From assembly GCA_964030475.1 (NCBI GenBank), contig CAXIPT010000004.1:3290956-3354955 (forward strand): a stretch of 64,000 bases of DNA. Reading direction: 5' to 3'. Source of the stretch: Tethya wilhelma (Eukaryota; Porifera; Demospongiae; Tethyida; Tethyidae). Each line of letters opens with the position of its first letter. Within the stretch, counting starts at the first letter, position 1. The translations under genes and the position numbers were made by a program. Below the pieces are notes generated by a model, which saw only the letters and a program-made list of their open reading frames with translations, searched no databases and was not told the DNA's origin. Shown here one piece after another: positions 34,073-45,108 of this stretch.

Positions 34073-35017
34073 ATGGAGGCCCTTGTTCAAGCCGAAGCAT
34101 GGACCAAAGAGCAACAGTGTGAAGAACTTAAGAGGAGAATAGGCATCTTCTTCAACGTTTTGCGATCTTTACTAGTTGTACCAACCAAATTCACTCCTCT
34201 CTCTAGTGATGTAATCTGTGTTGTTCCTCCCAAGTCTGGTACTACCTGGCTCACACACATCTGTCACTAAATACGCATGCAAGGAGCTGAGCCAACTTTT
34301 GAGAAACAATCTGATGTTGTATGCTGGATTGAATTAAGTAAAGATGATGTGATCCAACCAGGTGCAAGGCAATACAGAATCTTTGCGGTTCATTCTGCCA
34401 ACTATGAAACAGCTCCAAAAAGTGATCGAATGATCTTCCTATTTCGCGACCCAATAGATACTCTATATTCAGGCTTAAAAATGAGAGATTCACAATTAAT
34501 GCTAAAAGGAAGAGTTTCATTTTCCGTTTACGCTAAAACAATTCTAGAAAGTGGAGATGTAAAAACAAGTTTGGAAGATATGGTTGTTTGGTGGGGAAAA
34601 CGAGACCAAAAGAACATTCTCTTTTTATTCTACGATGACTTGAAGGAGGACCATGAAGGCTCTGTGAGAAGGATTGCCAGTTTCCTAGGTGTGGATTGTG
34701 ACGATGAAACAACATCTCGAATTGTACAAACAACAACACATGAAGCAATGTCGAAAATCTCAATCAAGTTTGATTCAGCTCCTCATTTCCCTGACCTAGC
34801 CAAACAGATTGGTGAAGACCCGATTCCAGCAGATGATGATCGACATGTTGGTAGAGTAAGGAAGGATGGTGGTAGATCTGGTGATGGACGAAAGAATCTG
34901 ACTCCTGAACTTCAAGAGTGCTTCGTGCAACTCTGGAGGGAAGTGGTCACTGCTAAACTAGGGTTTGAGAGTTTGAGTGCCATGAGAGAAGCAAGAAAGA
35001 AAGAATTGTGTTTATAA
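34073..35017 (+). pseudogene. Sulfotransferase with an in-frame stop codon
   Basis: One open frame from ATG 34073 to TAA 35015-35017, interrupted only by TAA at 34268-34270. Upstream part: CVVPPKSGTTWLTHICH, where PKSGTTW is the 5'-phosphosulfate-binding loop for PAPS. Downstream part, same frame: FLFRDPIDTLYSGLKM (3'-phosphate binding region), LFLFYDDLKED, VRRIASFLGVDC and LTPELQECFVQLWREV, all standard for the Sulfotransfer_1 family. The intact length would be about 314 residues, normal for a cytosolic sulfotransferase. The stop would arise from a single CAA-to-TAA change. It may be a young pseudogene, a null allele or a sequence error; ATG 34277 would give a protein without the PAPS loop, so no activity is expected from the sequence as shown. 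It is intronless, with a rearranged relic next to it. Confidence 0.82.
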
Positions 35018-35156
35018 GATTTATTATTTGTACATTAATTGATATTGTGTTTAAAATGTATTTTGAGTTGTTACATTAACATTAATAATAATAATTAATT
35101 TACAAAAAGCCTCACACACAGAGTGTGCCGCTCTGTCACAATATTATATTATATAG

Positions 35157-35631
35157 TGTATGTGTGTTTGACAAATTCCTAACCAACCAACCGAGTGTGG
35201 TCTAGACCATGGTCATCTCTTCAATAATGTTACATAGATGCATGCCTGTGGTATATGTAATGTGCTTGTGGTTTATATTATCATGATTATGTCATTAATT
35301 TTAATCTACATCACAAATTATATATAGCTGGTTGTAAATGTAAGAAATAATAATAGGCAGGTGTCAAGTTAATTTTCAACACTCATTGTGAAGCATTAAC
35401 GTTGGAAAGACTCAATCCCGTTCCAAAGAAACTACTGGATGTTTATACGGACCGGAGAGTAGATCTGTTTTCAACTTAAATTCACACAATGTAGTTATAC
35501 TCAGCATGTTTCAGCCTGCATTGAAGGGTCCATGATCGACCTTAAATTCAATAAGTTTCTTAACTATGAGTCGAGTCCTCTGCCAAACTCCACCACTCAT
35601 TCATTGAGTGATGGGATTTATCTCCTTGGAT
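35157..35631. repeat. Segment repeated at 35843-36398
   Basis: Begins GTGTATGTGTGTTTGACAAA and ends ATCTCCTTGGATGG at the N (35634). The second copy has an extra internal duplication (about 35983-36060). A short open stretch (about 35397-35470, ERLNPVPKKLLDVYTDRRVD) is shared; I do not recognise it. Confidence 0.9.
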
Positions 35632-35842
35632 GGNTTTGGCATACTTTAGTTGGGTACTTTAGCGATGGTTTTAGGCCATGTTTTTGGGCTCATTAGAAAG
35701 AGAAAGAGCTAAATAGTAGCTTAAGAAGCCTTTTAGAGCCAAGTGCTCAGTTTTTGCAGAGTTATTCTCGTGAATATTTGTATAGCGCTAATGGGCCATC
35801 CGTGCCATTCCTATGTACCCAGTACTACCGTACTGGGAATAG

Positions 35843-36398
35843 TGTATGTGTGTTTGACAAATTCCTAACCAACCAACCGAGTGTGGTCTAGACCATGGTC
35901 ATCTCTTCAATAATGTTACATAGATGCATGCCTGTGGTATATGTAATGTGCTTGTGGTTTATATTATCATGATTATGTCATGATTATGTCATTATCTTCA
36001 ATAATGTTACATAGATGCATGCCTGTGGTATATGTAATGTGCTTGTGGTTTACATTATCATGATTATGTCATTAATCACAAATTATATATAGCTGGTTGT
36101 AAATGTAAGAAATAATAATAGGCAGGTGTCAAGTTAATTTTCAACACTCATTGTGAAGCATTAACGTTGGAAAGACTCAATCCCGTTCCAAAGAAACTAT
36201 TGGATGTTTATACGGACCGGAGAGTAGATCTGTTTTCAACTTAAATTCACACCATGTAGTTATACTCAGCATGTTTCAGCCTGCATTGAAGGGTCCATGA
36301 TCGACCTTAAATTCAATAAGTTTCTTAACTATGAGTCGAGTCCTCTGCCAAACTCCACCACTCATTCATTGAGTGATGGGATTTATCTCCTTGGATGG
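35843..36398. repeat. Second copy of the 35157-35631 segment
   Basis: Near-identical to 35157-35631, with a direct internal repeat of CATAGATGCATGCCTGTGG and following bases. It ends just before a GT/AC microsatellite. Confidence 0.9.
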
Positions 36399-36408
36399 AG
36401 GTAATTGA

Positions 36409-36410
<2 letters not shown>

Positions 36411-36442
<32 letters not shown>

Positions 36443-36465
36443 CACACACACACACACACACACAT
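36411..36465. repeat. (GT)n-(AC)n perfect hairpin microsatellite
   Basis: A GT run of about 30 bases turns directly into an AC run of about 24 bases, so the tract is self-complementary as well as repetitive. Confidence 0.92.
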
Positions 36466-36469
36466 GTGC

Positions 36470-37120
36470 AAATTATGGACATAATGTAGGCATTTGATAT
36501 AAAGACAAACTTAAGTAACAATTTTTACAAAAACCTAGCAATCACTCTTTGCCAAGCCTTGCTATCTCTACGCCAAGATTGCTAACACAATGAGTGTTGA
36601 ACAAACACTAGAAAAACTAGCTACCAAAATGGGGTTAAAAGTTAGTTGTTTACAAAGACTATATAATTATGATAATTAATGATGGAATCAGCTGGCTACC
36701 ACATTGAAGAAGCTATGGAGTTTGAACATGGATCATCATATGGATATTTCAACTCTCAAAAATTAAAGCTAGTACAACTCATCAGATATATGACATGCAG
36801 TTTGCTAATGTTTACGATATTATTGCCATCTTCTAGATTAAGGTAATTAAGACATGAGTGCACTCTTTGTACATGCATATACTCATGATTGTGTTATTAA
36901 TTTTGGTGATCTTTACCAGAATGGCATATAAATAAAGTTACTAAATTTAATGATTAAGAATCAGGAATTAAAAAAAGCAAAAAGTAAGTGACTGACAGTA
37001 AATCATCGAATTCTCATTGGCAGCATAAAAATCTAAAGTCTATATATACACAGCTACTGTCAGCTAGCTAATGTATAGCTAAATAATCTCTATAGTACAT
37101 ACAAAGCATACACACATACA
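36470..37120. other. Intergenic, no gene recognised
   Basis: A short ATG-led open stretch near 36591 (MSVEQTLEKLATKMGLK followed by GTTAG) could be a small exon, but nothing supports it further. Confidence 0.35.
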
Positions 37121-37127
37121 CTCCCAG

Positions 37128-37908
37128 TCATGGTCTATGTTCTCTATACTTCTGATAGCCTTCTGTACTTCCATTCACTCCTCCCTTCATTGCTCCAGTG
37201 AACGTACCTTCATTCCAGTATCCTTTAACAGCTCCAGCGATGAAACCCAAAGCAGTCACCCATTTCCCACTACCAGACTGGTTACTAATGGCTTGCCCTA
37301 TAGCTGCCCAGTTCACAAAACACTCACAGTTGTTGCTAAAGAGTCCGTATTCCTTCTCTCCAATACGACTACGAGCTCTTTCGAGAATCATAAGAGGAGA
37401 AAATCTTTCAACATTATCAGGATACTCTAAAACTTCAATTGTCTCTTCATCCATTTTAACTTTGACCTCTTGCTCAATAACGACGGCCATACTTCGACTG
37501 CCGTCAGTTGAACTGCTGGCAAAACTGGAAAAGCTACTAGCACTGTCAGCTACAGCATCAGCCACCTCGCCAGAGTAGTGCACAACTCTTAGTAAAGTGT
37601 TGTCGATGACTTCGGACACCAGCATGTGATGATCGTAGAGCCCCTGTGGAGCTGAGGCTGAGGATCCACGTACAACTCTGATATGATCACCTGTAAGGAA
37701 TATAGTCAGAAACCATGGCCCCAATTACATTGTATTTTTATATTTGAGCATATTATAGCACTTAATAGAGCATAATTTATCATAATCATTGTAGGTCTTC
37801 AGACATACAGAACTAAATTATAGTAAGGAGTATGATTCAATCTCTCTTACCTGGTTTGAGCTCTCCAAGGTCTTTTACAGACCTCTTTCTGTACTGAATC
37901 TCAGCCAT
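37128..37908 (-). CDS. LRAT/H-rev107-like (NlpC/P60 superfamily) protein
   Basis: Two minus-strand exons, 37851-37908 and 37128-37690, joined in phase 1, giving 206 residues from MAEIQYRKRSVKDLGELKPG. The family pattern is visible: LKPGDHIRVVRG, then YDHHMLVSEVIDN with the catalytic His region, VVHYSG, and EKEYGLFSNNCECFVNWAAI with the NCExF cysteine motif. LRAT-type proteins are acyltransferases or phospholipases A acting on lipids, using the Cys as nucleophile. A Ser/Ala-rich insert (SASSFSSFASSSTDGS) separates the His and Cys halves. The C-terminus (ALGFIAGAVKGYWNEGTFTG) is hydrophobic and glycine-rich, perhaps membrane-associated as in H-rev107 proteins. The product length fits the family. 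Confidence 0.85.
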
Positions 37909-38585
37909 AATTTGTGACAAGTTGTGTGTTCTCCGAGTGTTCTCTTCTGCATGAAATTTGCTGATCTGTCACAATGTTTTCCGGACTCTTCGGTAATACT
38001 ACAGTAAACTACGTGTTTCCCGCTAAGCCTAAGTATACGGACCACCCGCCAACGTGTCACATTACGCATGCGTGGAATATATATTGAAGAATGGGGAATG
38101 AGAGTGGGACCGTGCACAATAACAAAGGTCACATGAAAGAGCAGTCATGAGCAGAGGGGTGGAACTCTTCCTGAAGTAGAAGCCAAAGGAAATAGTCTCT
38201 AAGAGGACGTGGTTGACCAAAGCCTGTTACTAATTTTAAAGAAGGCAGGGTTTGAACAAGTTGCTTGCAGCACTGCTTACTGCGAAAGGTATGTATGTAT
38301 GTGTGTGTGAGTGCTGTTTCATAGACTAGTAAAAACTACTTTAAAAAGACTTCTAGTAGTGTCTTGGTGTATGGTATGGTGTATATAAATTTGTGAGTGT
38401 TTGTATTGGATAGCCACTTCCAAACCCTTTTTATACAGCTATGTTGGTAGAGAGTTTGTGCTGAAGGAATTTATATCTAACAGCTGTTTGTTCAGTTTCC
38501 TTGAGCTACCTATTATAAAGCTTTAATGTGCTGTGTGTGTGACTGTGTGAATGTGTGACTGTGTGTGTGTGTGTGTGTGTGTGTC

Positions 38586-39589
38586 ACCTTGACAGTTTCA
38601 GAACAGTAAAGCCTAGTTGTGAAAAACACCACCAATAGTTGATAAATACCGTGAAGTGAAAATAATGCTCATTTTCATAATTCTAAAGCAACTGCTAACC
38701 AGCTGATAATTAGAAAGCGAAGTGTTTGTGTACATGTGAGTAATTGGCATAATTCGGTTTGTGTATCAACAAAACTGTGGAACTACGTGTGAAGCTAACA
38801 TATAATGGTCTCCAACCAACTTGTAAATATCCATCATCCCCATCTCTTCATGCTTGCAACTATAATGGTCTTTTACTGTGAAATACTTAGACCTATCCAC
38901 AAAGATTTGTGGATTAGCTGATTTTGAGGTGCAAATGTATGCATTATGACTGCTCAATCTTAATTTGATTTATCTGTTCTTGTTTAACGGTTCATTTCCT
39001 TCAAGTATCATTACTCAATGGTCCGGATCGACGACATCATTGCAAAATATAATGGGGTCCTCTTTTGAAAGAGACTGTATGTCATTTAGTACAAACTAGT
39101 CTGATATCTAACTTGGTCTTTCTCTCCAACTATAGTTTGTTCAGACTGATCTTCCATGTACATTTTAATCACCTTTTATGTCATATGTGTCAACCTGTAT
39201 GGTATTCATTTCTATTCTTGTAGTTATATTGTTTGTTAGTTAGAGACAATGAAGCCTATAGTACCATATGTAGTGTAGTGTGTTTATACTGCCATTGTAT
39301 GTAACCAGTGTACTGTTGTAGTTGGGTGTATAAGTTACTTGGGGTCTTGGAGTATTAATATCAGGCTTGAGAGAGAAAAGAGTCATCTTTTTGTTTGTGT
39401 GTTTGTTTGTTTGTGAGTATGTGAATTAGGACTAATGGTATATTGTACACATGATCAGTAAACAAGGTATGTTATAATGTCGACATAATCATGTTGGTGT
39501 GTCTGCTCCGAAAAACATTATAGCTGTATCTTATCTTTGAATATCTCATTACCTTAGTGTCTCTCTCTCTCCCTCTCTCTATCTTTCTC

Positions 39590-39624
<35 letters not shown>

Positions 39625-39748
39625 CTGCCTCTCTCTACATCTCCATGTGTCTGTATACAATTTGTTCTCTTGTACCGACTACATCCAACAGCCATTTAGC
39701 AACAAAACCTACACAGCTATTAGCCTTTCAAATATGCACAAAGCACTA
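38586..39748. repeat. Second copy of 12714-13878
   Basis: Near-identical to the upstream segment, starting directly after a GT repeat and ending at the N at 39749. Offset 25872 over most of its length, shifting by 2 at a GT tract. Confidence 0.95.
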
Positions 39749-39749
39749 N
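39749..39749. other. Single-N join between two displaced duplicates
   Basis: On its left is the copy of 12714-13878, on its right the copy of 23270-25050. In the first occurrence these two segments are separated by about 9.4 kb holding the Calx-beta gene. Confidence 0.9.
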
Positions 39750-39753
39750 ATCA

Positions 39754-41534
39754 ATCAATCAATCACCTTCACCCAAAGAGATAATGTCATCACTCAATTC
39801 CTGATCAGAGTTAGGGGCAAAGTGGTCGTCGGATGTTCCTATCTTTTTCGGCTGGGGACTCAACTCAGAAGACTGTGGCAGTTTATTGGATCGGAAATAG
39901 TTTTCTGCAACACGTTCATTTTCCTTTAAATGGGAGAAAGTGATGCTACTCTTTTCATGCGTCATTCTAGTCTTCTCTGAGGGATTTAGGTCTCCTCTCT
40001 GTAGGGGGCACTTCACAGGTGGACTAGAGTCTATACATGGTGGAGTGGAAAAGGAGTGAAAGTTATATATCCGAAGACAACTAATGGCTCAACTATAGCA
40101 ATATTACCAAATTAAATGCCAACCATTTTCCATGTTTAGAGTTTAAACTACATGTATACATTGATATAATTATTATTGTTTATACAAGACTTATTTATAT
40201 ATGTAATAAGTAGCCTCGTACCCCGTGCTGTTTAATTTTTAAACCTTCCACAAGTCTGAGAATTAAATGTGGGGGAACAAGGCCTGGGAACGAGACTACG
40301 TACATACATAATATAAGTATAATCAAATCACTTGATTGTAGATTTCGCATAATCTCCTCCACACGCCTTTGTCTTATCACCTCAACTAGCACTCCACCAT
40401 CTTACCTCTATTGGAATCAAGAGCTCCACGACCTACCGGCTTATCTTTCACCACAGACATATCATCACAGTTGTCCCCTTCCTCTTCAAAAGTTGATGAA
40501 TAAACACTCGAGACTATCCCATGCTGTGAACTATTCACACCGCTTGTAACAGACATGTTGTGCATAAAATCATTACACATCCGAGCATCAATACTTGCCC
40601 GTGAAGATACCCTCTCTCGTCGAGCCAAATGGCTTCGGAAATTATTTGGGAATGTGAAGCCCATCAATTGGCCAAAATCTATTGGAGATGAACATGATCG
40701 GTCATTTTCCACGTCACTAGACCAGTCATTTTCCACGTCAGGTTGACGGGAAGAGGAAATATGGTCCATTGGTTCTGAGGAGGGGGAGGAGCTATGTGCC
40801 GTGGGATCAGAGAAAGAACGATTGTAGAAAGGATGGTGTGTGTGACTACCACTAGTGCCATGGTGGTGGTGGGCATTAATTAGAGATCGATGGGAAGTGG
40901 GGTTTGGTATTAGTACCATTTGTGAGGAGGCAAAAAGTGAGTTGCGAGGCTTAAGCCTATTACGGAGCTGTTGGATCTGTGTGGAGAGAGAGAGAGAGAG
41001 AGTAATACATTTATGCTCATTCTGAATAATTTGTAATTTTATAGATATGCACCGGCAGACAAAATAGCTTGCTACAATTATAATGCAAACAAAATTAATA
41101 CATAATTATGTACTGTACATGTATGAGTGTGTCAGTACAACTCATACAACATACCGTAAACGTGGAAATATTGGCAGTACATTAAATATGGCGATTTGGC
41201 GATCGTCTCGAAAATCGCCAAATTTAATGTACCGCCGCCAATATTTCGTCATGCATTAAATTCTGCGAGTGTTCAGTCAATGACCGCCAAATTTAAAACC
41301 GCCAATATTTTTGTTGGAGGCAGCCAGATCAAAATCAGCAAATTAAATTCCCACCAATATTTCCACATTTACAGTGGAAACATATACCGTATAGCGGGAA
41401 TTTTTCGTGGGAAAAAATTTTTGCATTTTCTTCTTGAATAGAAATTTGCAGGGAAAATTTTCGTGGATTGCGTTTCAACAATATGTGACGACCTCGTACC
41501 TTACAACAAATTTCGTGGGGGGAAATTTTTGCGG
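39754..41534. repeat. Second copy of 23270-25050
   Basis: Constant offset of 16484. It continues past the point where the first copy breaks, completing the MITE and reaching the TAZ-finger exon. Confidence 0.96.
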
Positions 41535-41867
41535 AAAGCTGCCAAACTCGAAATTCACAAAAATTCCCCCCCAAGAAAATTTCCCCCTATACGGTATACA
41601 TGTATACCTTTCTGTTCTTGCACAACTCGAGTACACAAGAATGAGAACATTGTTTTGAGTGAAGAACCATCCATTTCTTAAACTTTTCACACGACTGGCA
41701 TCCTTCCTCTTTACACATTGATCTATGACTAATAAACCACTTGATGTAGTTACAGACAAGATGTGAACACTGGAAATGAGTGTGGCTTTGGATGGAGTCT
41801 GAAGTGGGTTGGATGAAAGAGGGGCAACTTGAGATGTGAGTGGTGATGAAATCGGAGATAACTGTAT
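39759..41867 (-). CDS. TAZ zinc-finger protein, 3' part with the TAZ exon (copy 2)
   Basis: Minus-strand exons 41608-41867, 40406-40976 and 39759-40030. The first contains a TAZ-type zinc finger: HLVCNYIKWFISHRSMCKEE, then GCQSC, KFKKWMVLHSKQC, SHSC and VLELC, giving the HCCC spacings (H-x3-C-x4-C-x2-C; H-x3-C-x3-C-x4-C) seen in CBP/p300 and plant BT proteins. It ends in phase 0 and joins IQQLRNRLKPRNSLFASSQM, equivalent to the last TAZ helix. The rest is Ser/His-rich and probably disordered. TAZ fingers bind transactivation domains, so a nuclear co-regulator is likely. No acetyltransferase, bromodomain or BTB exon is visible; the 5' exons are missing. The stop at 39761-39759 lies 10 bases from the N, so the true C-terminus may be elsewhere. 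Confidence 0.72.
41386..41595. mobile_element. Complete ACCGTATAG MITE
   Basis: Starts ACCGTATAGCGGGAATTTTTCG and ends AAAATTTCCCCCTATACGGT. It is the intact version of the element truncated at 24902-25050, inside the TAZ gene intron. Confidence 0.88.
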
Positions 41868-41915
41868 CTTCAGATGTCTGTGCATATGTGTGTGTGCATG
41901 TGCATGCATGCAAAT

Positions 41916-42073
41916 ACCGTACAGCTAGATATATTGACGGGGATTTTAATTTGACGGTTTGACGGTCAAAGTCCAAATCGTCAAATTTAAATCCGCCAAT
42001 ATTTTGGGCGCCATATATGAATGTATTGTGCGCACGTGCAAATCGTCAAATTTAAATTCGTCAATATTCCCAG
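41916..42073. mobile_element. MITE with ACCGTACAGC start
   Basis: ACCGTACAGCTAGATATATTGACGGGGATTT at the left; AAATCCGCCAATATTTT and AAATTCGTCAATATTCCC near the right. The right terminus is degenerate. Related to 50188-50340. Confidence 0.6.
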
Positions 42074-43310
42074 ACCCTTGCAAACATTTTCTATGAAAAT
42101 AAGGTGGGAGAAAATGATCGTGAAAGAGGAACCTGGAATAAAACCACTCTATACTATTATTAAGTCTTTCTGGAGAGTAAAATATAGAGGGTTAGAGAGG
42201 AGACTATGGGTTGAGAGAAGCTAGGAAAACACTACTTTATTATGTGCATAGTATACATTTATAGCAGAACCTCTCTGAGACTATCACATAGTCATAATAC
42301 ATTTGCAACCTCCAAAAAGTATATGCAATTGCCTCTGGTTCGTCTACTCAATTTTCGTTTATTACTATTTTCTTCTACATTATTTTCTATTCCTGTTTTG
42401 TCTACTTTGTTTATTTGGTTTACTCTACTGCTAAGTCACAAGAGAATACAACATGGCCTTTTACCTTCTAAAAGAGGTTTGCCAAACTACAACTTAGCTG
42501 TAGAACTAAGGCAGACTATGAACTTGCCCTTGCTTAGAGCCTGGAATTAGCTTTCCCCCACTAGCATCTCAGTTTCGGAAGTTATTTTATATTACATACA
42601 TAGGTAGACGAATCAAGAGTAGACAAAAATAAAGTAGACAAAGACCAAAACTGAGTAGACGTCTACTAGACGAACCAGGCCCAAATCTGGCACTAAATCT
42701 GTAGATAATATAACAGGGCATGAATACTGAAAATATACAGATTCAATAACAGACACTTTAGAAACCAAACAATGCTAATGGCAGCACTATAAAACATATA
42801 AAGAATCATGTTGTTTAATGAAAAGCTTACAAATATGTGAAGCGTATATATTATCTATGGTTATGCGGCAGTAAAAACACCATGATGTGTGTTATTTAGA
42901 AAAACTCAAGTGCGTATGCGCGATAAATATAATCTCTTGTGCGCGGATTAGTATTGCAAGCAACAAATTATTGGTAACTATTTGCTTGCAGAGCTGATTT
43001 GCTTGGCCCTGGAGCTGATCATAGCTTGTAACATGCGTGTTGCTTCTCTCAATACCTGCTGTACACTGAAAAAATTGTGTTAAGTATGATCATGACTTAC
43101 TACAAGTACAAGCCAAGGAAAAATCATCAATAAAATATTACTGCACCAAGTCTATGATTCCATACTTCATAAATACAGTACACCAATTCTATAATTATTC
43201 ATAAACTCAACAGTCTACAGCAAACTATCAGTATCAACGTTAATGGTCAGTCCCATGCCCAGGCACAACCAGTTCACAACACTGACCGCTGTCAACTCGA
43301 ATGCATGAGT
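42074..43310. other. Intergenic region
   Basis: No exon supported apart from the foldback element listed. It is the 3' flank of the receptor gene. Confidence 0.45.
42335..42678. mobile_element. Foldback element with CTGGTTCGTCTACT ends
   Basis: CTGGTTCGTCTACTCAATTTTCG at the left; AGTAGACGTCTACTAGACGAACCAG at the right. Many internal GTCTACT/AGTAGAC repeats. A relative lies at 44564-45108 on the other side of the receptor gene. Confidence 0.75.
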
Positions 43311-44501
43311 CTACATTGAGCCATATGCACTACTATTGTAGTCATTATGGAGAATACTAGTCCACTCACTGCTCGGAGATATCAAACCAGGCCGTTCTTG
43401 TTGACTTGTGTTACTCGCAGCACTCACACGAGTAGAAGGGTTCGCAACTCCATACTCACTCACTTTTGGCAACCCCCTAATGTTTTCATTTCGTCTTTGC
43501 TTCTTATCCTTGTAAGATTTATACAAAAGTCGAAACACGTATGCAAATGAAGTTAAAGAAAGGGATATTTCCCCTACTGGTAGTGTAATAGCGTAAAGGA
43601 CCATCCAAGTGTATTCTCCAGGACCAGCTGCATTGCTAGAATCTGAAGGTTTTTGTATGTGTACATGTACGTGAATCAATGCTGCAAGCTCTATGACACA
43701 GAGCGATGTGTAGAAGGCAAAGAATACAAACAGAACGCAAGATTCTAGTAGAATCGACTTGAGCTTCTTGAAAGCAACCTTTTTACAGAATCCAGTGTAG
43801 AGGAAGAAGAGAAGATAGACTGTTACACATACGAAACAAAATATTAGGACAAGACCGAATGGAACATTCCAGAATACGGTTTCGAGAATAAAGACAGAAT
43901 TGATCGGTTTGCAATCAGAATCAAACTCACGCATCCAACACCACGGTCCTGCATCTCCATAGAGACTGTCCTGCTGCATTACGAATGGTATCCAAGTGTA
44001 AATCGATGGTAGTAGGAAAAGGATAAAAATCACGAAAATGTCAAGATATTTACAGTTTGCTAACAACCTAATTGGAGTATTAGAGCAACAGTTTCTGTAT
44101 CTTCCGTTCAGTGAAAACAAGTTGTGATAGAGAAGCAGCATCATGACGGTTATGGTGAGTAGTTGAAACGAAGCAAAGTACTGGCTAATAAACCCAATTG
44201 CTTCACAAATGTTTCTATTCACATTTAAACTGTTTCGATGGCTTATGATATCAACAGAGAGGAAAGCAGCACGAAGTAAGTTAGCTATGATGACATAAAT
44301 GAAGAAACGTTGTGTTGTGGTCGACGATCCCTTATTGTTGAAACAGATGTGACTGACTTCTAGCACCAATGAGACCAGGCATAGCAGGAAACAAATGAGT
44401 CCAGTAATTCCTCTCATTAGAACCAGATCATGTATTTTGGGCATACTAATGTGGGTACAATTGGAGTAGAGACTTTGCTCAGCTTCGCTTGAGAACTCCA
44501 T
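43311..44501 (-). CDS. Intronless seven-transmembrane receptor
   Basis: A single 396-residue ORF with ATG at 44501 and TAG at 43313-43311. Seven hydrophobic segments are visible at about residues 28-50, 65-86, 98-125, 152-173, 205-236, 250-278 and 298-325, with a short N-terminus carrying an N-glycosylation site (NCTH) and a Ser/Thr-rich cytoplasmic tail of about 70 residues. Cys99 at the start of TM3 and Cys188 in the second extracellular loop (AGPWCWMREF) could form the usual disulfide. A WCW loop motif occurs in class B, GPR157-like and cAMP-receptor-like GPCRs; no DRY or NPxxY motif of rhodopsin-type receptors is seen. The ligand is unknown. The gene is flanked by related foldback elements. 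Confidence 0.82.
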   Translation of the reverse strand: MEFSSEAEQSLYSNCTHISMPKIHDLVLMRGITGLICFLLCLVSLVLEVSHICFNNKGSSTTTQRFFIYVIIANLLRAAFLSVDIISHRNSLNVNRNICEAIGFISQYFASFQLLTITVMMLLLYHNLFSLNGRYRNCCSNTPIRLLANCKYLDIFVIFILFLLPSIYTWIPFVMQQDSLYGDAGPWCWMREFDSDCKPINSVFILETVFWNVPFGLVLIFCFVCVTVYLLFFLYTGFCKKVAFKKLKSILLESCVLFVFFAFYTSLCVIELAALIHVHVHIQKPSDSSNAAGPGEYTWMVLYAITLPVGEISLSLTSFAYVFRLLYKSYKDKKQRRNENIRGLPKVSEYGVANPSTRVSAASNTSQQERPGLISPSSEWTSILHNDYNSSAYGSM

Positions 44502-44563
44502 CTTCTTGCCGGAGTCAGTGTAAGCTGTGTGTGGAAACTAGTCAACTTTAATTGTCAGGTCTA

Positions 44564-45108
44564 CATGGTTCATCTAATTTTGTCTTATCTAGTACTGTGT
44601 TCATCTATATACTCGTTTTTTTGTCTACTCCTGTTTCAAATTGGTCTACTTGAATAATAGTAAGTCTCTGACAACACCAGGCTGATGCATACATTATAAT
44701 ATTTATGAAGAATCAATTGGCCTAAAACCCCAACCCAATGCACGCATGCAAGTTAGCCTTATAAAGGTTGTTGTTGGTTCAGGCACCAATGAGCCTTTCA
44801 GGTTTGCTTGCGTGAAAATGCATGCATGGCCTGATTCATTCAATGCATGCCTGACGACTCAGTGGAATGTTTATTTAGTGCTTGAACTTACCCACAGTAC
44901 TAGAATTATTCGATATAATTATAGTAGAACTGAAACACAATTCAGTACTCATCTATAATACAGTATAGAAGACCACAGGCAACTTTCACAGTTTCTTTTA
45001 CCAGAATAAGGTATTACTGTACACTAGACCAAACAGAAGTAGACAAAAAAAAAAAGTAGACGAATATTCATTTCTAGTATACAGACAAAACAAAATTATA
45101 CGAACCAG
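44564..45108. mobile_element. Foldback element with TGGTTCATCTAATTTTG ends
   Basis: ATGGTTCATCTAATTTTGTCTTA at the left is mirrored by AGACAAAACAAAATTATACGAACCA at the right, with internal GTCTACT repeats. Lies just upstream of the receptor start codon. Confidence 0.75.

Noticed and set aside
41475..41909. Alternative frame over the TAZ exon (Ser/Pro-rich reading)
   Set aside because: Looks plausible as low-complexity protein, but only the other frame has the Cys/His pattern and joins the next exon in phase 0.
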